The notes under the pieces: generated by a model
The model's database searches: none
What the model was told of the DNA's origin: nothing
Seen by the model: only the letters and a program-made list of their open reading frames with translations
Program-made: the position numbers and the translations under genes
Part shown: piece after piece, positions 22,199-35,091 of the stretch
How positions within the stretch are numbered: position 1 is the first letter of the stretch
Layout: every line of letters starts with the position of its first letter
Origin: Meandrina meandrites
Lineage: Eukaryota; Cnidaria; Anthozoa; Scleractinia; Meandrinidae
Length of the DNA: 64,000 nucleotides
Direction: 5' to 3'
Assembly (NCBI GenBank): GCA_963693305.1
Contig: OY855915.1
Span: forward strand, 6,872,607 to 6,936,606

Positions 22199-23125
22199 TA
22201 ACGCAGATGCTTTCAAGGGTTAACTATAAAACCTTAACCTCAGTGTTCAGTATTGTAGCTATCGGGTACATAGAAGAATCACGTGGTTCGTGATCATCGC
22301 ATAACGTTTGCCTTTCACGCTGCGGTTAAATAGTTTTGGGTGGTATAAGCCGACCTTCAAAGCATGATTCACAATTTCGAGATACGCACAAGCATAAAAC
22401 AGAACTATTTCGTTTGTCCAGCCTTTGTCTTTATATACAAATATGCCTCAAAGTCAACCAGTGTGAGCCATCATTGTCATATGATGTTTAAAAATGCGGC
22501 CGGGTTATCATTTCAAGTTTGTGTTCATCCGAACAATTTATCCCTCTCTGCTTAAAATGTATGGATAGTGTTTGGATGAAATAAAATGTAAATAATTCTT
22601 GGAAATTAAAGAAAAAGCGGCTGGAAAGTTATGGTCGTGTCACTTTGCTTTTTTATACTATATATGTTTAGATTTTGGTATACACTGTAAATGAAATCCT
22701 CACCAGGAAGTCGATCTATCTGGCTTATTATTGAGCTGTCTCATTTAAAATTGCATTATTGAAGAGAAATTCAAAACTTCATTCTTATCATGGCCTATAT
22801 GTTGAAATGAATTTAGTCTGTGTACTTAAGGAAAGCTAAGTAATTGTAAAACAAAAAAAATATATTTTCAGTGAAAGAAGAATAAATCTAAATACAGTGA
22901 TAGGAAAACAATGATATCATGCAATAAAAGTCAGCGATAAAGAAAAATATATTAAAAAATGTTAGCAGGTGAAACCATGTAACACACTATTGAAAGAAAG
23001 AACCACACTATTTTACATTAAAAATAGACTCAACTAATAGCATCTCAGTGTAAAGAGCACAGTGCTTCTGTGTTCGTCTTCATCGAGGCAAACAGGATAT
23101 AAACGCCGATGAACGAAGCTTGACC
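22199..23125 (+). other. Spacer between P1 and P2
   Basis: No gene supported. The first 300 bases match the 3' flank of P4 (27961-28260). From about 22500 it is the group II upstream flank; CTTCATCGAGGCAAAC at 23078-23093 is the conserved leader before the P2 start. Confidence 0.55.
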
Positions 23126-24078
23126 ATGTTCAGTAACACCGCGACTTTTCCCCCACAACAAAATATTTCTAATCCTTGTAACTCGGAGGATGACAATAAC
23201 CATGAGAACGAACTGTATTATTACAAACTTCTTTTGTCAACTTCTATTCTAATCGCCGTTTTATCACCAGTGGCAGTTGCTGGAAATGCATTGATCTTGG
23301 CGGCAGTTTGGAAGAAGACATTTGCGAGAACACCATTTCATGTTGTTCTGAGTGGGTTAGCTTTCACCGATTTGTGCACAGGACTTATTGCTCAGCCTTT
23401 CTATGCCGCAACCGCTTTCATGTACGCAACAAACCCTAGAGAAGAGAGCGATGGGTCGCTGCTTTATATCATCTTAGACACAATTGGCCAAAGTAGTGCC
23501 ATATACTTTATTGCAATCACGGTCCTTCTAATGACACTCATGTCCATTGAACGATGGCTGCACATGTCTCGACGATCCTCGGTTACATCGCGACTTGGAT
23601 ACTTCACTGTGATCATCCTTTTGCTCATTCCGATTCCCATAGTTGTTTTTCGCGTTTTGGCTAATAGTAAACAGTCTCATATGTTTAGCATGAGAATTGC
23701 AATTATGACATGCATGCTTCCTTGCTATCTTACCATATTATTTGCCTCTTTTAAAGTTTTCCGAATTATTCGTCGACACCAGCAGCAAGTCCAAACAATC
23801 GACACATCTCGAAATTTTGGTCACCCAGCAGTGGACAGTGGACTGTAACCTCGATGTTTTATATTCTTTTGCTATTTTCTGTCTGTTTCTTACCTTATAT
23901 TGTCGCTAGTGGGGTTTATTTAAGTCGTAACAAGAAACGTTTAGGGGTAGAATACGCCGCCTTACAGGCATCTGTCGTTCTTGTATTTTTGTCTTCTTCG
24001 CTCAACCCAGGCCTTTATCTCTGGAGATTGAATGATATTCGCAATGGAGTTAGACAACTGTTCTGCAGGGGTAGCTAA
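23126..24078 (+). pseudogene. P2, group II GPCR broken in loop 3
   Basis: TM1-TM5 are intact (MFSNTATFPPQQN start, LAFTD, ERW, TM5 Pro). At 23826-23848 about 13 bases of the loop-3 block are missing: NFGHPAVDSGL then stop, where intact genes read AIDLAKYKKSVAS. The frame is shifted; TM6-TM7 continue in the new frame from 23854 (FYILLLFSVCFLPYIVASG to RQLFCRGS) with no further lesion. The break is probably recent. An alternative product would be a TM1-TM5 truncated receptor of about 241 residues. Confidence 0.9.
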
Positions 24079-24683
24079 TGATTGCAAAGAACTCCTTGAT
24101 CTCTCTGACGAGTACGTTTTGGGCCGGAGTGCGATCTGAAAACTGCTCAACGTCGTTGTTTGGTGAAAATCACACTATTTAAATTTCAAACTCTTTTATG
24201 GATGTGAAATGTTTATCAAATTTTAATTCTTTTTTTTTAATGTTGATCAAATGTTGTGTTGATTAGAATTTTTATGTAAGAAGGACCCCTGGTTTTCGCT
24301 AGGTGTTTTATAAATTTTGTTGAAATTGATGGGTATATTTCACCTTGTCATTGTAAAGAACAGATTATATGACATTTAATACAACTTCTTCAGCATTATG
24401 TGTTGTCAGTTAGTTCAACAATAGAGACTCAGGCTATCGCAACAACCAAAATGGGAGAAAAAAGGATCAAACAGTAGATTAATATTGACTTACACGGTTT
24501 TGCAACAAGTAGAGTTGGCCAACGTCATGATAGCAGTCCATAAACATGGATGATGACACAACTTTGTTTGGTAATTTAATGTACGCAACATTTCCATTTT
24601 AACACTAAACTTTAGTTTGTTTTCAACGAGGTTTACCCAGCAAAACTATTACGTTACCGAATTTCCCGAGCAAATATATCTGC
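24079..24683 (+). other. Spacer between P2 and P3
   Basis: No gene supported. From about 24360 it is a diverged group I upstream flank, including the TTTTCAACGAGGTTTACCC leader before P3. Confidence 0.5.
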
Positions 24684-25095
24684 CATGTTCAACAACACTT
24701 CGTCTCGATAGCAAACGTTTCTTATTTCTTGTACCTTAGCCGATGAAGACTGGCAGAACGAATCTTCATTTATATAGTAACTTTTGTCACGTCAGCATTA
24801 ATTGCCGTTTTTTTCACCCTTGGCACCTGAGGGAAATGCGCTTATTTTCATGGCAATTTGGAAGAACACGTTTGGGAGAACACCACTCCATATTCTTTTG
24901 AGTGGATTGGCAATCACAGATTTGAGCACTGGACTCATCGCCCAGCCTTTCGTTGCTGCAGTCAATTTTATCTACATCAAAGAACCTCTACTAGTTTGCG
25001 AAAAGCCAACATTTCTTTTCGTTATGGGAGGAATTGCTAATGGCAGTGCAACTTACTTTATTTCCATCACGGTTCTCTCTATAAAACTCATCTTT

Positions 25096-26192
25096 TATTT
25101 ATACACGAAATCTTATCAAATTTAAACATACAGGTTAAAATTTGGTTTCCATAAAATCCGTGAATCAAATAAATTAATACAATACTTTAAAATATGTACT
25201 TAAACATAACAATTTACAAGGCGATCTTTCACTAATTACTTTACAAGTGCCGGTAGTAAGCCTCTTTTAAACTTTTCCAAAGACCTTTCTTCTTTGAGGT
25301 AGCGAGGGAGAGCATTCCAGACCTTGACGCCACTGAAAGCAAAACTATTCTTATAGTAATTTGTTCTGCATTTGGGCAGTTCTAGGTCGTAATTTGAAGA
25401 TCTCAGACCGTAATTGTTTAAGGCGTTATTAGAAGTGAACATTTCGGTAAGGTATGGAGGTGCCAGACCGTTCACGATTTTAAACATCATAATGGCCTTG
25501 TGAAATTGTCTCATGGAATTTAACTGAGTCCAGCCTAATTCCTCAAAAACGTCTCCAGAAGGCTTACTATAAGCAGCACCAGTGACAATACGAGCCACCC
25601 TATTTTGAAGCCTTTGGAGACTATTACTTAATGTGTCACCTATTGAATCCCAGACAAGACAACAATAACTGAAATAAGGCTCAATAATTGACCTATATAA
25701 AGTGTCGATGTTCTCACTATTTAGAAAAGGTTTAACCTTTTTCAGTATTCGTAAGTTGGAGGACACTTTTTGCTTTACACTTTGCAAGTGACCTTCCCAT
25801 GTCAGGTTGTTATCAATAGTGACACCTAGGCATTTAGTGGACTCTACTTGCCTAACATCCGTATTAGACAAGGAAAGTTCTATGTTACCGTCAAGAGCGG
25901 CAATTCTTTGTCTAGACTCTATTAACATAAAATCAGTCTTTAACAAATTAAGAGTAAGTTTGTTGACATTAAGCCAGGCGGCAATTTCATTAAGATCATT
26001 ATTCATTTTATTTTGCAAAACAGGCAGACTGCAACTTGTGAAAGTTAAGTTTGTGTCGTCGGCGAACAATCTCGCTGTTCCGTACCCTAAGCATTTTGGC
26101 ATATCATTAACGTAAATCAAAAACAACAGAGGTCCTAAAATGGATCCTTGAGGTACCCCACAGGAGATTGTCTTAGTAGAAGAGACGACGCC
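25096..26192 (-). mobile_element. 5'-truncated non-LTR retrotransposon (CR1/L2/jockey type)
   Basis: On the minus strand the frame from about 26190 to 25236 is open for over 300 codons and shows reverse transcriptase motifs in order: CGVPQGSILGPLLFLIYVND, then FADD (the metal-binding catalytic box), then the C-terminal WNALPRYLKEE block typical of CR1/L2/jockey-like proteins. The 5' half of the protein and the endonuclease are missing. The 3' UTR contains AATAAA near the left junction. The open frame suggests a fairly young insertion. Confidence 0.88.
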
Positions 26193-26335
<143 letters not shown>

Positions 26336-27002
26336 GGTAACATGGTAAATTCATCAGAAATACAATTATAAAATACTAATGATAATAAATGCAATACTAA
26401 AAACTAAAACAATACTAATTCAACTAACATAACTCTGCTTTACATGAATGCCGTGTGCTATAAAAGGTAAAAGGCAATTTTGTAACTAAGAAAAATGATG
26501 TCGGCAACCAATTCGAAAACCATTGTAACAGTAGCAATGGTTTTCATTCTACCAATTCCCTTGGCCATTTTACGATTTCTTATCGACTTAAAGAAAACTT
26601 ATGAACGCGAGGTTTTTATAACCATTTTTACACTGATGCTGTTTTGTTTTATCGCCACAGCATTCGCCTATTTTAATGTTTACCGAATTATTCGTCATCA
26701 CCAACAGCAAGTTCACGCAAATAAAACACTCTACAATTTTGGTCAACAACCTGCAATAGACTAATTGGCAAAATACAAGAAATCTGTCTTCTCAATTTTC
26801 TACATTTTTTTTGCTATTTTCTGTCTGTTTCTTGCCGTTTGTCATTCGTAGCGTTGTTTATCTTTTATTGGGGGAGAGTTCAGAACTAGGTGTTGCCTCT
26901 AGTGTCTCCATGTTGCTCTTATTTTTATCTCCCTCCCTCAACCTAGGTTTGTACGTTTGGAGAATGAATGACATTCGTAATGGTGTCAAACAATTATTCT
27001 GA

Positions 27003-27429
27003 GGTAGCTACATAGGAGACCTCGATCTACGTCGATTGCATTCAGTCAAGCAAGATGGCCCACTGGAAGCTTTCAACAGAGGCATGCTTCACTCCCACGA
27101 GACAAAAGAACAAATAAACATGAAACCAGCCATCAATATCTTTGATTTGAATAGTCAGACATGTACATGAAAAGGTTTCAACTATCTTGGTGAGACGACA
27201 GAACTGCCATGGGTGCAAATCAGGTTGAGGCCGCAGGTAAACAATATTTGTCAGGGAACTGCCTGCACCTAAGTTTGCTTGAAGTTCAATAAATTATCAA
27301 AAGATTGTTAAAGACCAAGTTACTCTCATTCTTGTAATCATATCATGGCCCCAATCGTCACGCAATTTTCCGCCACTAACTCGATCGGTTCGTCTTGTAC
27401 GACGACGAACCAGTATTAACGTCCTTTTC
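27003..27429 (+). other. 3' flank of P3
   Basis: No gene. Related to the flank after R5, with the LINE target ACTCTCATTCTTG present once near 27322 and no insert. Confidence 0.55.
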
Positions 27430-27960
27430 ACTATGGCTGCACCTGTCTCGGCGATTCATGTTTAAATAGTGCCGTGCACATTTTACGTATATACCGTTAA
27501 CATTTTCCTTGTGATTTCTATCCACTTTTTTGTTATTTAGCTTTTGAACGATATAAATAATTCGCATATACGTGAGATAGGTCTTACGTTTACAATAATA
27601 ATTTTGGGTTGCTATTTACCCAGAACAATAACTTATTTTAACGAATTATTTGTCGTCATCAGAGACAAGAGCAAGGCAGTGAAATGTCCCGGGATTTTAG
27701 ACAGTCGGTAATAACCTTTGCGAAATACAAAAAGCCTAATCGTCTCCATCTGTTATATTCTTTTGCTATGCTGTTTCCTGCCTTACATGATCTAATGTAG
27801 GTGTTTCTCAGACTCGAGCATAATTTACAAATAGCACTAGCGTATACAGTGTCAGCGATATATTTCTATTCGCTTCATCGCTCAATTTAGGTATTTACGT
27901 TTGGAAAATGAATGATATTCGTAATGAAGTGAAACAAATGTTGTGTAGCCGGGTGGGTGA
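27430..27960 (+). pseudogene. P4, degraded GPCR 3' half
   Basis: Homology begins at the ERWLHMSRR region (ATGGCTGCACCTGTCTCGG), skips most of TM4-TM5, then keeps the loop-3 block (FAKYKKP followed by a frameshift), TM6 and TM7, ending WKMNDIRNEVKQM and TGA at 27958-27960. TM1-TM3 are absent. TM6-TM7 and the 3' flank match P1 closely, so the two share a common decayed ancestor. Confidence 0.8.
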
Positions 27961-28289
27961 TAAAGTAGATGTTTTCAAGAGTTAACTATGAAAACTTAAC
28001 CTCAGCGTTCAGTATTGTAGCTATCGTGTACATCAGCTTTCTGTACATAGAAGAAACACGAGGTTCGTGATCATCGCATAACGTTTGCTTTTTTACGCTG
28101 CTGTTGAAATAGTTTTGGATGGTATAAGCCGACATTCAAAGCTTGCTTCACAATTTCGAGACAAGCATAACAAAACATTTTCGTTTGTCATACCTTTGAT
28201 ATTTTATGCCTATATACCTCATATTCAGCGAGTGTGAGCCAGCATTGTTACATGATGTTTAAAAATTAATTTCGTCTGTGAATAATCTT

Positions 28290-29815
28290 ACTTGGGCGTT
28301 TCCCAAAGGGAGCCCAAGTTTAAAATTGCCCTTCGTTCTTGTTGTTGTTTTCTGTCTTCAGTCACAAATCGCCGTCTGGGCCTTAAAACGTATGCGTCCC
28401 CACTTATCGTCTCTGCGCATGCGTATGATTGGAGAGCACAAAAATGCATGGTAAAAAATTGATGGATTTATCTTAAGCCTCTTCCTTAACAGAAGGCACG
28501 AATACCATGATTTCTTTTTAAACCACATACAAATGCACGCACTGTTTGCTGTAGGACTACGCGAGTTTTACGCTGCAAACCTCAGCAACCGAAACGAAAG
28601 AAGCTCTCATTTATTCGAAACACAAACGGCAGCTGTTTTATCAAAGCCAAACGAATTGGACACCGATTATGCTTACGGATTACACGTTTACTGAAAACCA
28701 AGAGCAAATTGTGGCCAACACGAGTACACTTTTGGATAACGGTACTGCTTTGAACACGTACGGTCGTGCGCTTGAAAATCTTTCAACTTGCGTTGCTAGC
28801 TGCAATGCCAAAGAGTTTTTTTTTTTTTTCACGTTAATTACGCGGGATGACCGCGTAGTAAATTCGGTTTGATCGTTTGATGTGTTCCATGTGTTTGATG
28901 AGTTCGATGTTGCTTTCCGTGAGCATCTGGAAAAATAAACTGCATGCGTGTGTTCCAGCACGCAACAGTGACGCAAAGAATTCGAAAGTAGTTTGCTTCT
29001 AAAAGCAAATGGATGGGGCGTTGTGTAAAACCTTGAAGAATTTGCATAATTGGATTGAAATTTAAACCAAACTTTTCATCGAGATGCGTGGGAATTTTGA
29101 TTTTCAAGATTCCGGTGTGACTAACCAGTATACTTCATCTGCAGCTTTTGCTAATCTTTTCATCAGAAAATGTAGTTATTTTTCTGTACATTCATATATT
29201 CTTGAAGTGTCGCGGCAGCACTTCACTCCTCATTGAGAACTTTTAGTTTAGCAATGTATGCTCTCTCAAAGTTAGTACGTGCACGTTTGTTTGATTTACT
29301 GTGGAAACTGCGGAAACCGCGCTTCCTACCTATTTATTTCGATCGAGTGTGTAGTCACAAACGCGCATGTCGAGTGATTGATTGCAGAAGATACTCATTG
29401 GTTTCACACGGAACCATGTGTTTGTTCCCAGTGGTAGCATCTTAACTGAGATCACGTCCAAAGTATTATAAACAGCGACTATAAAATCACTTCAAAAGCT
29501 CCCGTCGGGAACCTTTTTGAAACAAGATTGTTTAGTTTTCTTTTTTTACAAACAAGCGCTTCTAAATCGCATGATTGTAACTCAATAACGTTCGAAGACA
29601 AGACTCACGTTCGCGCGTACCTTTTATGTCGTGACTTTGGGGCCGGGCTTTGGGGGCTTTTGAAATCAAGTGCTTGCATTTCCATTTTTATATTTTTGTA
29701 CGTATAAAACAAAATCTGTCTGTGGAAGGCCATTCAATCGACAAAAGACAACTGATATTTCGATTGTCGACTTTCTGGCGTTTACATCTGGATATGCCAG
29801 GAAAGAAGCCCAAGT
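28290..29815. mobile_element. Probable DNA transposon or composite insert with CTTGGGC ends
   Basis: The flank that is continuous near 22480-22510 is interrupted here by about 1.5 kb. The ends read ACTTGGGCGTTTCC and, inverted, ACTTGGGCTTCTTTCC, a plausible imperfect terminal inverted repeat. A hairpin (CTTGGGC with GCCCAAG) sits at 28291-28318. No clear target duplication and no transposase frame were found, so the class is unknown. Confidence 0.5.
28890..29245. repeat. Inverted repeat, left arm (partner 30325-30755)
   Basis: Its reverse complement matches 30325-30755 with moderate divergence; shared blocks include GTTTTACACAACG, TTGCTTTTAGAAGCAAA and AAATCAAAATTCCCACGCG. The right arm has an extra piece at about 30560-30635. 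The arms are about 1.1 kb apart, so two copies of one repeat sit in opposite orientation. Confidence 0.8.
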
Positions 29816-30324
29816 TCACGCAGATATGCGTCTTGTTTCAAGTTTGTGTTCATCAGAACAATTTATCCCTTGTTGATGACTGTCTTAATTCTCACCACCG
29901 CTCTGCTTAAAAATGTATTGATATCGTTGGAAGAAATTAGATGTAGATCATTCTTAGAAATTAAAGAAAAAGCGGCTGGAAAGTTACGGCCATATTGAAC
30001 TTACGATTTGTTTAGATTTCAGTATACACTGTAAATGAAATCCTTTCCAGGGTGTTCATTTATCTGGCTTATTTTTTGAGCTGTCTCATTTAAATTGCAT
30101 TATGGAAGAGAAATTCAAAACTTCATTCTTATCATGGCCTATGCTAAAATTAATTTAATCTGTACGTATTTTAGGAAAGATAATTAATTGTATTAAAACA
30201 TATTTTCAGTGTAAGAAGAACAAATCAAAATACGATGATAAAAAGAATGGTATTAATAAACGTCAGCGGTAGAAAAAAAATATTTTGAAATATTACCAGG
30301 TGAAATCATATGTAATTTACACTA

Positions 30325-30755
30325 GCAGTTCTCAGTGAGAAGTGATTCAAGAATATTTGAATGTACAGAAAAATAACTTCATAAATATTTTCTGATGGAA
30401 AGTTAAAAGAAGGTTACAGATGAAGTATACCGGTAAGTAATACCACAATCTTGAAAATCAAAATTCCCACGCGTCTCAATGAAAACAACTTGAATAAAGT
30501 TTGTATCAAATTTCAATCACATTATGCAAATTTTTCAAGGTTTTACACAACGCCGCTTCCATAATGTAAACTACGAATTACAAATACAGAATAAAACTAA
30601 AAGGTCGGCCAAATTTTATTTAAATAAGCACTGTACATTTGCTTTTAGAAGCAAACGACTTTCGACTTCCTTGCATCACTGTTGCGTGCGGGAACACACG
30701 CATGCATTGTTTTTCCAGATGCTCGCGGAAAGCAACAAAGCATAAATTTCCAAAT
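30325..30755. repeat. Inverted repeat, right arm (partner 28890-29245)
   Basis: The opposite-orientation partner of the repeat inside the 28290-29815 insert. No coding content was recognised. Confidence 0.8.
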
Positions 30756-31280
30756 TATTGAATCCAGTTTCAAGAAATGAGTTTAACGATTACAAACCAA
30801 ATCAACATTTGAAGACATTTACCATCCATTTGAACTTGACTTTGTACGAGCTGCGTTGTTGAAACCTTGATTAATTTTCGGCCAAATACAAAGAGTGCTG
30901 TTCTGCTTCTTCGCTGTTTAGCTCTTAGAAGACCTTGGTGTCCTATTTTTTGGCGGTCGAGTGTTCTTTGGGGTTAGTTCTTTCCATTTTGAACTCCAAA
31001 AATGTGTCTCTTATTTACAAGAGGGGATAAACATCGTCCTGAATTAACCGTTCGAGACGCCATTAAACATTCCCTCAAAACGGAGCTGAGCACATGTGAA
31101 TTTCATCGATTATAAGGGAACTGCTGATTGGCTGGCTCGTATTTTAAAGAGGATTGCTGATAGGCTAATTCACGATCCGATAGAACGAACGAACGAAACT
31201 TCTCAAATGCCTTCAAGAATATGAAAGCTGCCTATCGGCAGCAAATAGACCGCACCATAGAATCTTAGTCAAAGCGTGAA

Positions 31281-31320
31281 GAACTGTTCTTTTATTTCCA
31301 GCTTCATCGAAGTAAACTGG
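31281..31320 (+). promoter_or_regulatory. Conserved receptor leader with possible 3' splice site
   Basis: GTTCTTTTATTTCCAG followed by CTTCATCGAAGTAAAC (31302-31317), 47 bases before the R7 ATG. The first part is a good polypyrimidine tract and AG acceptor. Related leaders occur before P2 (23078) and R12 (near 51151). This suggests an untranslated 5' exon spliced just upstream of the single coding exon, but no donor exon was identified. Confidence 0.4.
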
Positions 31321-31363
31321 CCCAGAACATCTGACAACCAACGTCCATAAACGAAGCCAGAAC

Positions 31364-32320
31364 ATGTTCAGTAATAACACGACTTTCTCCCCGCGACATA
31401 ATTTTTCCACCCCTTCTAACGCGGAGGATGACAATAGCCATGAGAACGAATCGAGCTATAACAAACTTTTTTTGTCAACTTCTCTTATAATTGCTGTTTT
31501 ATCACCGGTGGCAGTCGCTGGAAATGCACTGATCTTGGCGGCAGTTTGGAAGAAGACATTTGCGAGAACACCATTTCATATTGTTCTGAGTGGGTTAGCT
31601 TTTACCGATTTGTGTACAGGACTTATTGCTCAGCCTTTCTATGCCGCCACCGCTTTGATGTACATAGCAAGCCCTAGAGAAGTGTACGATGGCTCGCTGC
31701 TTTATATCACCTTAAAAACGATCGGCCAAAGCTGTGCCGTATACTTAATTACTATCACGGTTCTTCTTATAACACTCATGTCCATTGAACGATGGCTACA
31801 CATGTCTCGACGTTCCTTGGTTACATCGCGACGTGGATGTGTCGCTGTTGTCATTCTGTCGCTCCTTCCCATTCCGGCAGTTGTTTTTCGCATTTTGGCA
31901 AACGGTGAAAAGACTTATATACATAACATGAGAGTCGCAATGATGGCAAACATACTCCCCTGCTTTCTTATCACGTCACTTGCCTATTTTAAAGTTTACC
32001 GAATTATTCGTCGTCACCAGCAGCAAGTCCAAGCAAACGAAATATCTCAAAATTTCGGTCAACCGGGGCTGGACTTTGCGAAATTCAAGAAATCTGTGGC
32101 CTCGATGTTATATATTCTTTTATTATTTTCTGTCAGTTTCTTACCTTATATTGTCGCTAGTGGGGTTTATCTAAGTCGTAGCAAGAAGAGTTTAGGAGTA
32201 GAATACGTCGCCCTACAGGCTTCTGTGGTGCTTTTATTTTTATCTTCTTCACTCAATCCAGGTCTTTACCTCTGGAGAATGAATGACATCCGTATTGGAG
32301 TGAAACAGTTATTCTCCTGA
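31364..32320 (+). CDS. Receptor R7, class A GPCR (group II)
   Basis: A 318-residue receptor. Sequons at N5, N13 and N28, N54 in TM1, D82 in TM2, ERW at 142-144, loop block QNFGQPGLDFAKFKKSVAS, TM6 SFLP at 258-261 and NPGLY at 298-302. TM5 has the group II Pro (LPCFLIT). The C-terminus is VKQLFS, lacking the Cys seen in R4. It is the intact receptor most similar to P2. Confidence 0.95.
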   Translation: MFSNNTTFSPRHNFSTPSNAEDDNSHENESSYNKLFLSTSLIIAVLSPVAVAGNALILAAVWKKTFARTPFHIVLSGLAFTDLCTGLIAQPFYAATALMYIASPREVYDGSLLYITLKTIGQSCAVYLITITVLLITLMSIERWLHMSRRSLVTSRRGCVAVVILSLLPIPAVVFRILANGEKTYIHNMRVAMMANILPCFLITSLAYFKVYRIIRRHQQQVQANEISQNFGQPGLDFAKFKKSVASMLYILLLFSVSFLPYIVASGVYLSRSKKSLGVEYVALQASVVLLFLSSSLNPGLYLWRMNDIRIGVKQLFS

Positions 32321-34143
32321 GAGGGCGAAAGGAAATTACAAAGTAATCTTACGAGGACTGTTATGCAGCGGTGCAAAAACACCTCTTTGATTTCGCTGAC
32401 GATAATTTTACGTTTTTTTAATTGCATCCTATTTAACTCGGATACTTAATGTGTTTTATGCTGAAAAATAGTTGTTCTAATACACAATTTCAACTTTTTC
32501 GATATATGGAGGATGTTGCTTCAGGTTTATTTTGTATTCCTTGAAAAACTACGCATGTGGTTAAAATTCTTTATAGAAGTCATCAAATGTTGTGTTGACC
32601 GAGAGATTTTCTGTGAGAAAGCCGCCCGATTTTCGCTTGGTGTTTTAGAAATTGTTGACATTACTAAAGTTATTGCAAAGAGCAAAGAACAGGCCTCTGA
32701 GAAAAAATCGGAAATCTTGAAAAGCAGCTTGTTCCATTGTAGCACATTAATTTCAGAGTTTTATAAGTCAGCGTTCATTCTAAATTAAACTCAAAGGTTT
32801 CATTTACATTTTAGCAGGATTAGTGGCTACACTATGTTCAGATGTGCAACACTACATTGAGCTGTCTCAACTGACTTGAAAAAAGTTGAATTCAATAAAG
32901 AAAAAATAAGTTTTCTAGATAGCGTGCAGTGTAGGCGTTTTTGGTAGCGACGCTTGCGTCTCGGCAAACATCTCTCAAAACAAGCTGCAGGAGGCAAGCA
33001 GGCTATAGATTTCTAGTCGTTACAGATTGTACAAAACAACAATCTTTTGCATGTAAAAAATTTGACATGTATCTTTTTTAATACTGAGGTAAAAGTAAAG
33101 TTATCTGAAGTCACAAAATTAAAGTTCATCTTAGCTGTTGCACCGAGTCTCAATTGTTTCCTTTATTTTCGTTTTTGACATTATACCTCCTGCAGAAAGC
33201 CTTGCATTAATTGTTACAACTGTCAATTAATTTTACCGCACTTTTTGTTGCATGATGCCAGCATTAAATTACTAACTGGTTTCCATGTCGATCATATTCC
33301 TATTTTTTGTTGTTTTATGCAGTTATATTATTTTTGTCATAATATCCTTTCGCTTATATTTATTTACAATGATCTTTAAACATAATGCAGTAGTTTGTTC
33401 TATTAAAATCCGTGGCAAAAAAATATTGCAAGAGGGAAATCTTTCCACAAATAGCAACATCAAAAGCATTTTATTTTTTTTCTAAAGGGTAGTTTATTTA
33501 AACCATATGTTTCCGCAACTGTCACTGAAAATAAAAGCGAACGGAAAGCACAGAAAATGCGATGAAGAGATATCACTCTTTTAATGATGTTTTAAAAGGC
33601 TTTCAAGTATCAGATAAGATTATAGGTTACCATATTTACCTGAAGGGACAGAAATACATTATTGAACTTCAGAGTTAATGTATTTTACATATTTATATTT
33701 TTTTTATACCGTAAACTAACGCAGCTTTATTAACTTAACGAAGATAGTACTTCCCCTCAAAAAAAAAATGATAAAAATAATAAAAGAACGTGGCTTTGAA
33801 CGATAGGTACAATTTCCGTTATGATTGTGACTGTTTCCAGTTATATCATTAATGGAAACTCAAGGTATTAAAACCAAAATGTGAGAAAAAGCGACCACAC
33901 ACAATAGATCGATATCCATTAATATTTTTTGCAACCAGTAATGTCGTCAAACGCCACTGTTTGTTATATCAGGCGGAGGACATGAAAGCTCTTTGTTTAC
34001 AGGCCATCAACTTGTTCGATAAAATAATCTTATTGAAGATAAAATTTGCATATCAGTTCAAAACTGTGGTTCATCTTCACCGAGGTTTCACTCGCAAAAC
34101 TGATCACGTTACCGACATTCATGAAGAAAAATTACGCCCGATA
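32321..34143. other. Spacer between R7 and R8
   Basis: No gene supported; AT-rich. From about 33000 the sequence is a strongly diverged group I upstream flank. A 91-codon frame at 32513-32788 has no recognisable domain and is probably chance. Confidence 0.5.
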
Positions 34144-35091
34144 ATGTTAAGTAACACTTCCTCTCAACAGCAATGGTTTCCCATATCTTGTAGCTTGGAC
34201 AGCGGCAGTTGGAAAAGTGAATCTTTCTCTTACGTATACGTTGTTACTTTCACGACATCTGTATTTATCGCCTTTTTGTCACCGGTAGCAGTTGTGGGAA
34301 ATGCACTGATTTTGGCGGCAATTTGGAAGAAGACTTTTGTAAGAACACCATTCCATATTCTTCTAAGCGGATTAGCAATCACTGATTTGTGTACAGGACT
34401 AATCGCACAGCCTTTCGTTGTTGCAGTCAATTTTATTTTTGTAACACAACCTCAGGAAGTTTGCAACAGGCCAACATTTCTTTTAGCCATAAGGGGAATT
34501 GCTAATGGGAGTGCTACCCTCTTCATTTCCATAACGGTTCTCTTTATAACACCCATATCCATTGAACGATGGCAGCACATGTCTCGAAGGTCCATGGTTA
34601 CATCGCATCGTGGGTGTCTTACAGTAACTTCGGTTTTGCTTCTACCAATTCCCTTGGCCATTTTACGATGCTTTTTTACCGACGCAAAGGAAACTTATGA
34701 ACGTGAAGTGTATATCGCGATAATGACGATGGTGCTCTTTTGCTTTGTCACCACAGCATTCGCCTATTTTAATGTTTACTGGATTATTCGACATCACAAA
34801 CGTCAAGTCCGAGCAAATGAAAAATCTCAGAATTTCGGTCAACCGGGAATAGACCTGGCGAAATACAAGAAATCTGTGGTCTCTATTCTGTACATTTTAT
34901 TGCTATTTTCTGTCTGTTTCTTGCCTTTTATTATCTCTAGTGTGGCTTATCTTCTCTTGGGGGAGCGTTTAGAATTAGCTGTGCCCTTTGTTGTGTCCTT
35001 GTTGCTCTTGTTCCTATCTTCTTCACTCAACCCAGTATTATACGTTTGGAGAATGAATGACATTCGTAATGGTGTCAAACATTTATTCTGA
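34144..35091 (+). CDS. Receptor R8, class A GPCR (group I, diverged)
   Basis: A 315-residue receptor from the MLSNTSSQQQ start; the frame is open 61 codons further upstream but that part lies in the leader. N53 in TM1, D81 in TM2, ERW at 141-143, loop block QNFGQPGIDLAKYKKSVVS, CFLP in TM6 and NPVLY at 296-300. Oddities: ERWQHM where all others have ERWLHM, a Pro two residues before the ERW stretch (TPISIERW), VYWII for VYRII, and KRQVRANEK in the otherwise constant HQQQVQANE segment. It is the most independent member of group I. Confidence 0.94.
   Translation: MLSNTSSQQQWFPISCSLDSGSWKSESFSYVYVVTFTTSVFIAFLSPVAVVGNALILAAIWKKTFVRTPFHILLSGLAITDLCTGLIAQPFVVAVNFIFVTQPQEVCNRPTFLLAIRGIANGSATLFISITVLFITPISIERWQHMSRRSMVTSHRGCLTVTSVLLLPIPLAILRCFFTDAKETYEREVYIAIMTMVLFCFVTTAFAYFNVYWIIRHHKRQVRANEKSQNFGQPGIDLAKYKKSVVSILYILLLFSVCFLPFIISSVAYLLLGERLELAVPFVVSLLLLFLSSSLNPVLYVWRMNDIRNGVKHLF

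Larger units (their letters stand above)
27961..31363. other. Repeat-rich spacer between P4 and R7
   Basis: No gene supported. Contents in order: the P4 3' flank, a probable TIR element at 28290-29815, the group II upstream flank from about 29830, and an inverted copy of part of that element at 30325-30755. The last 60 bases hold the conserved receptor leader. Confidence 0.6.
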
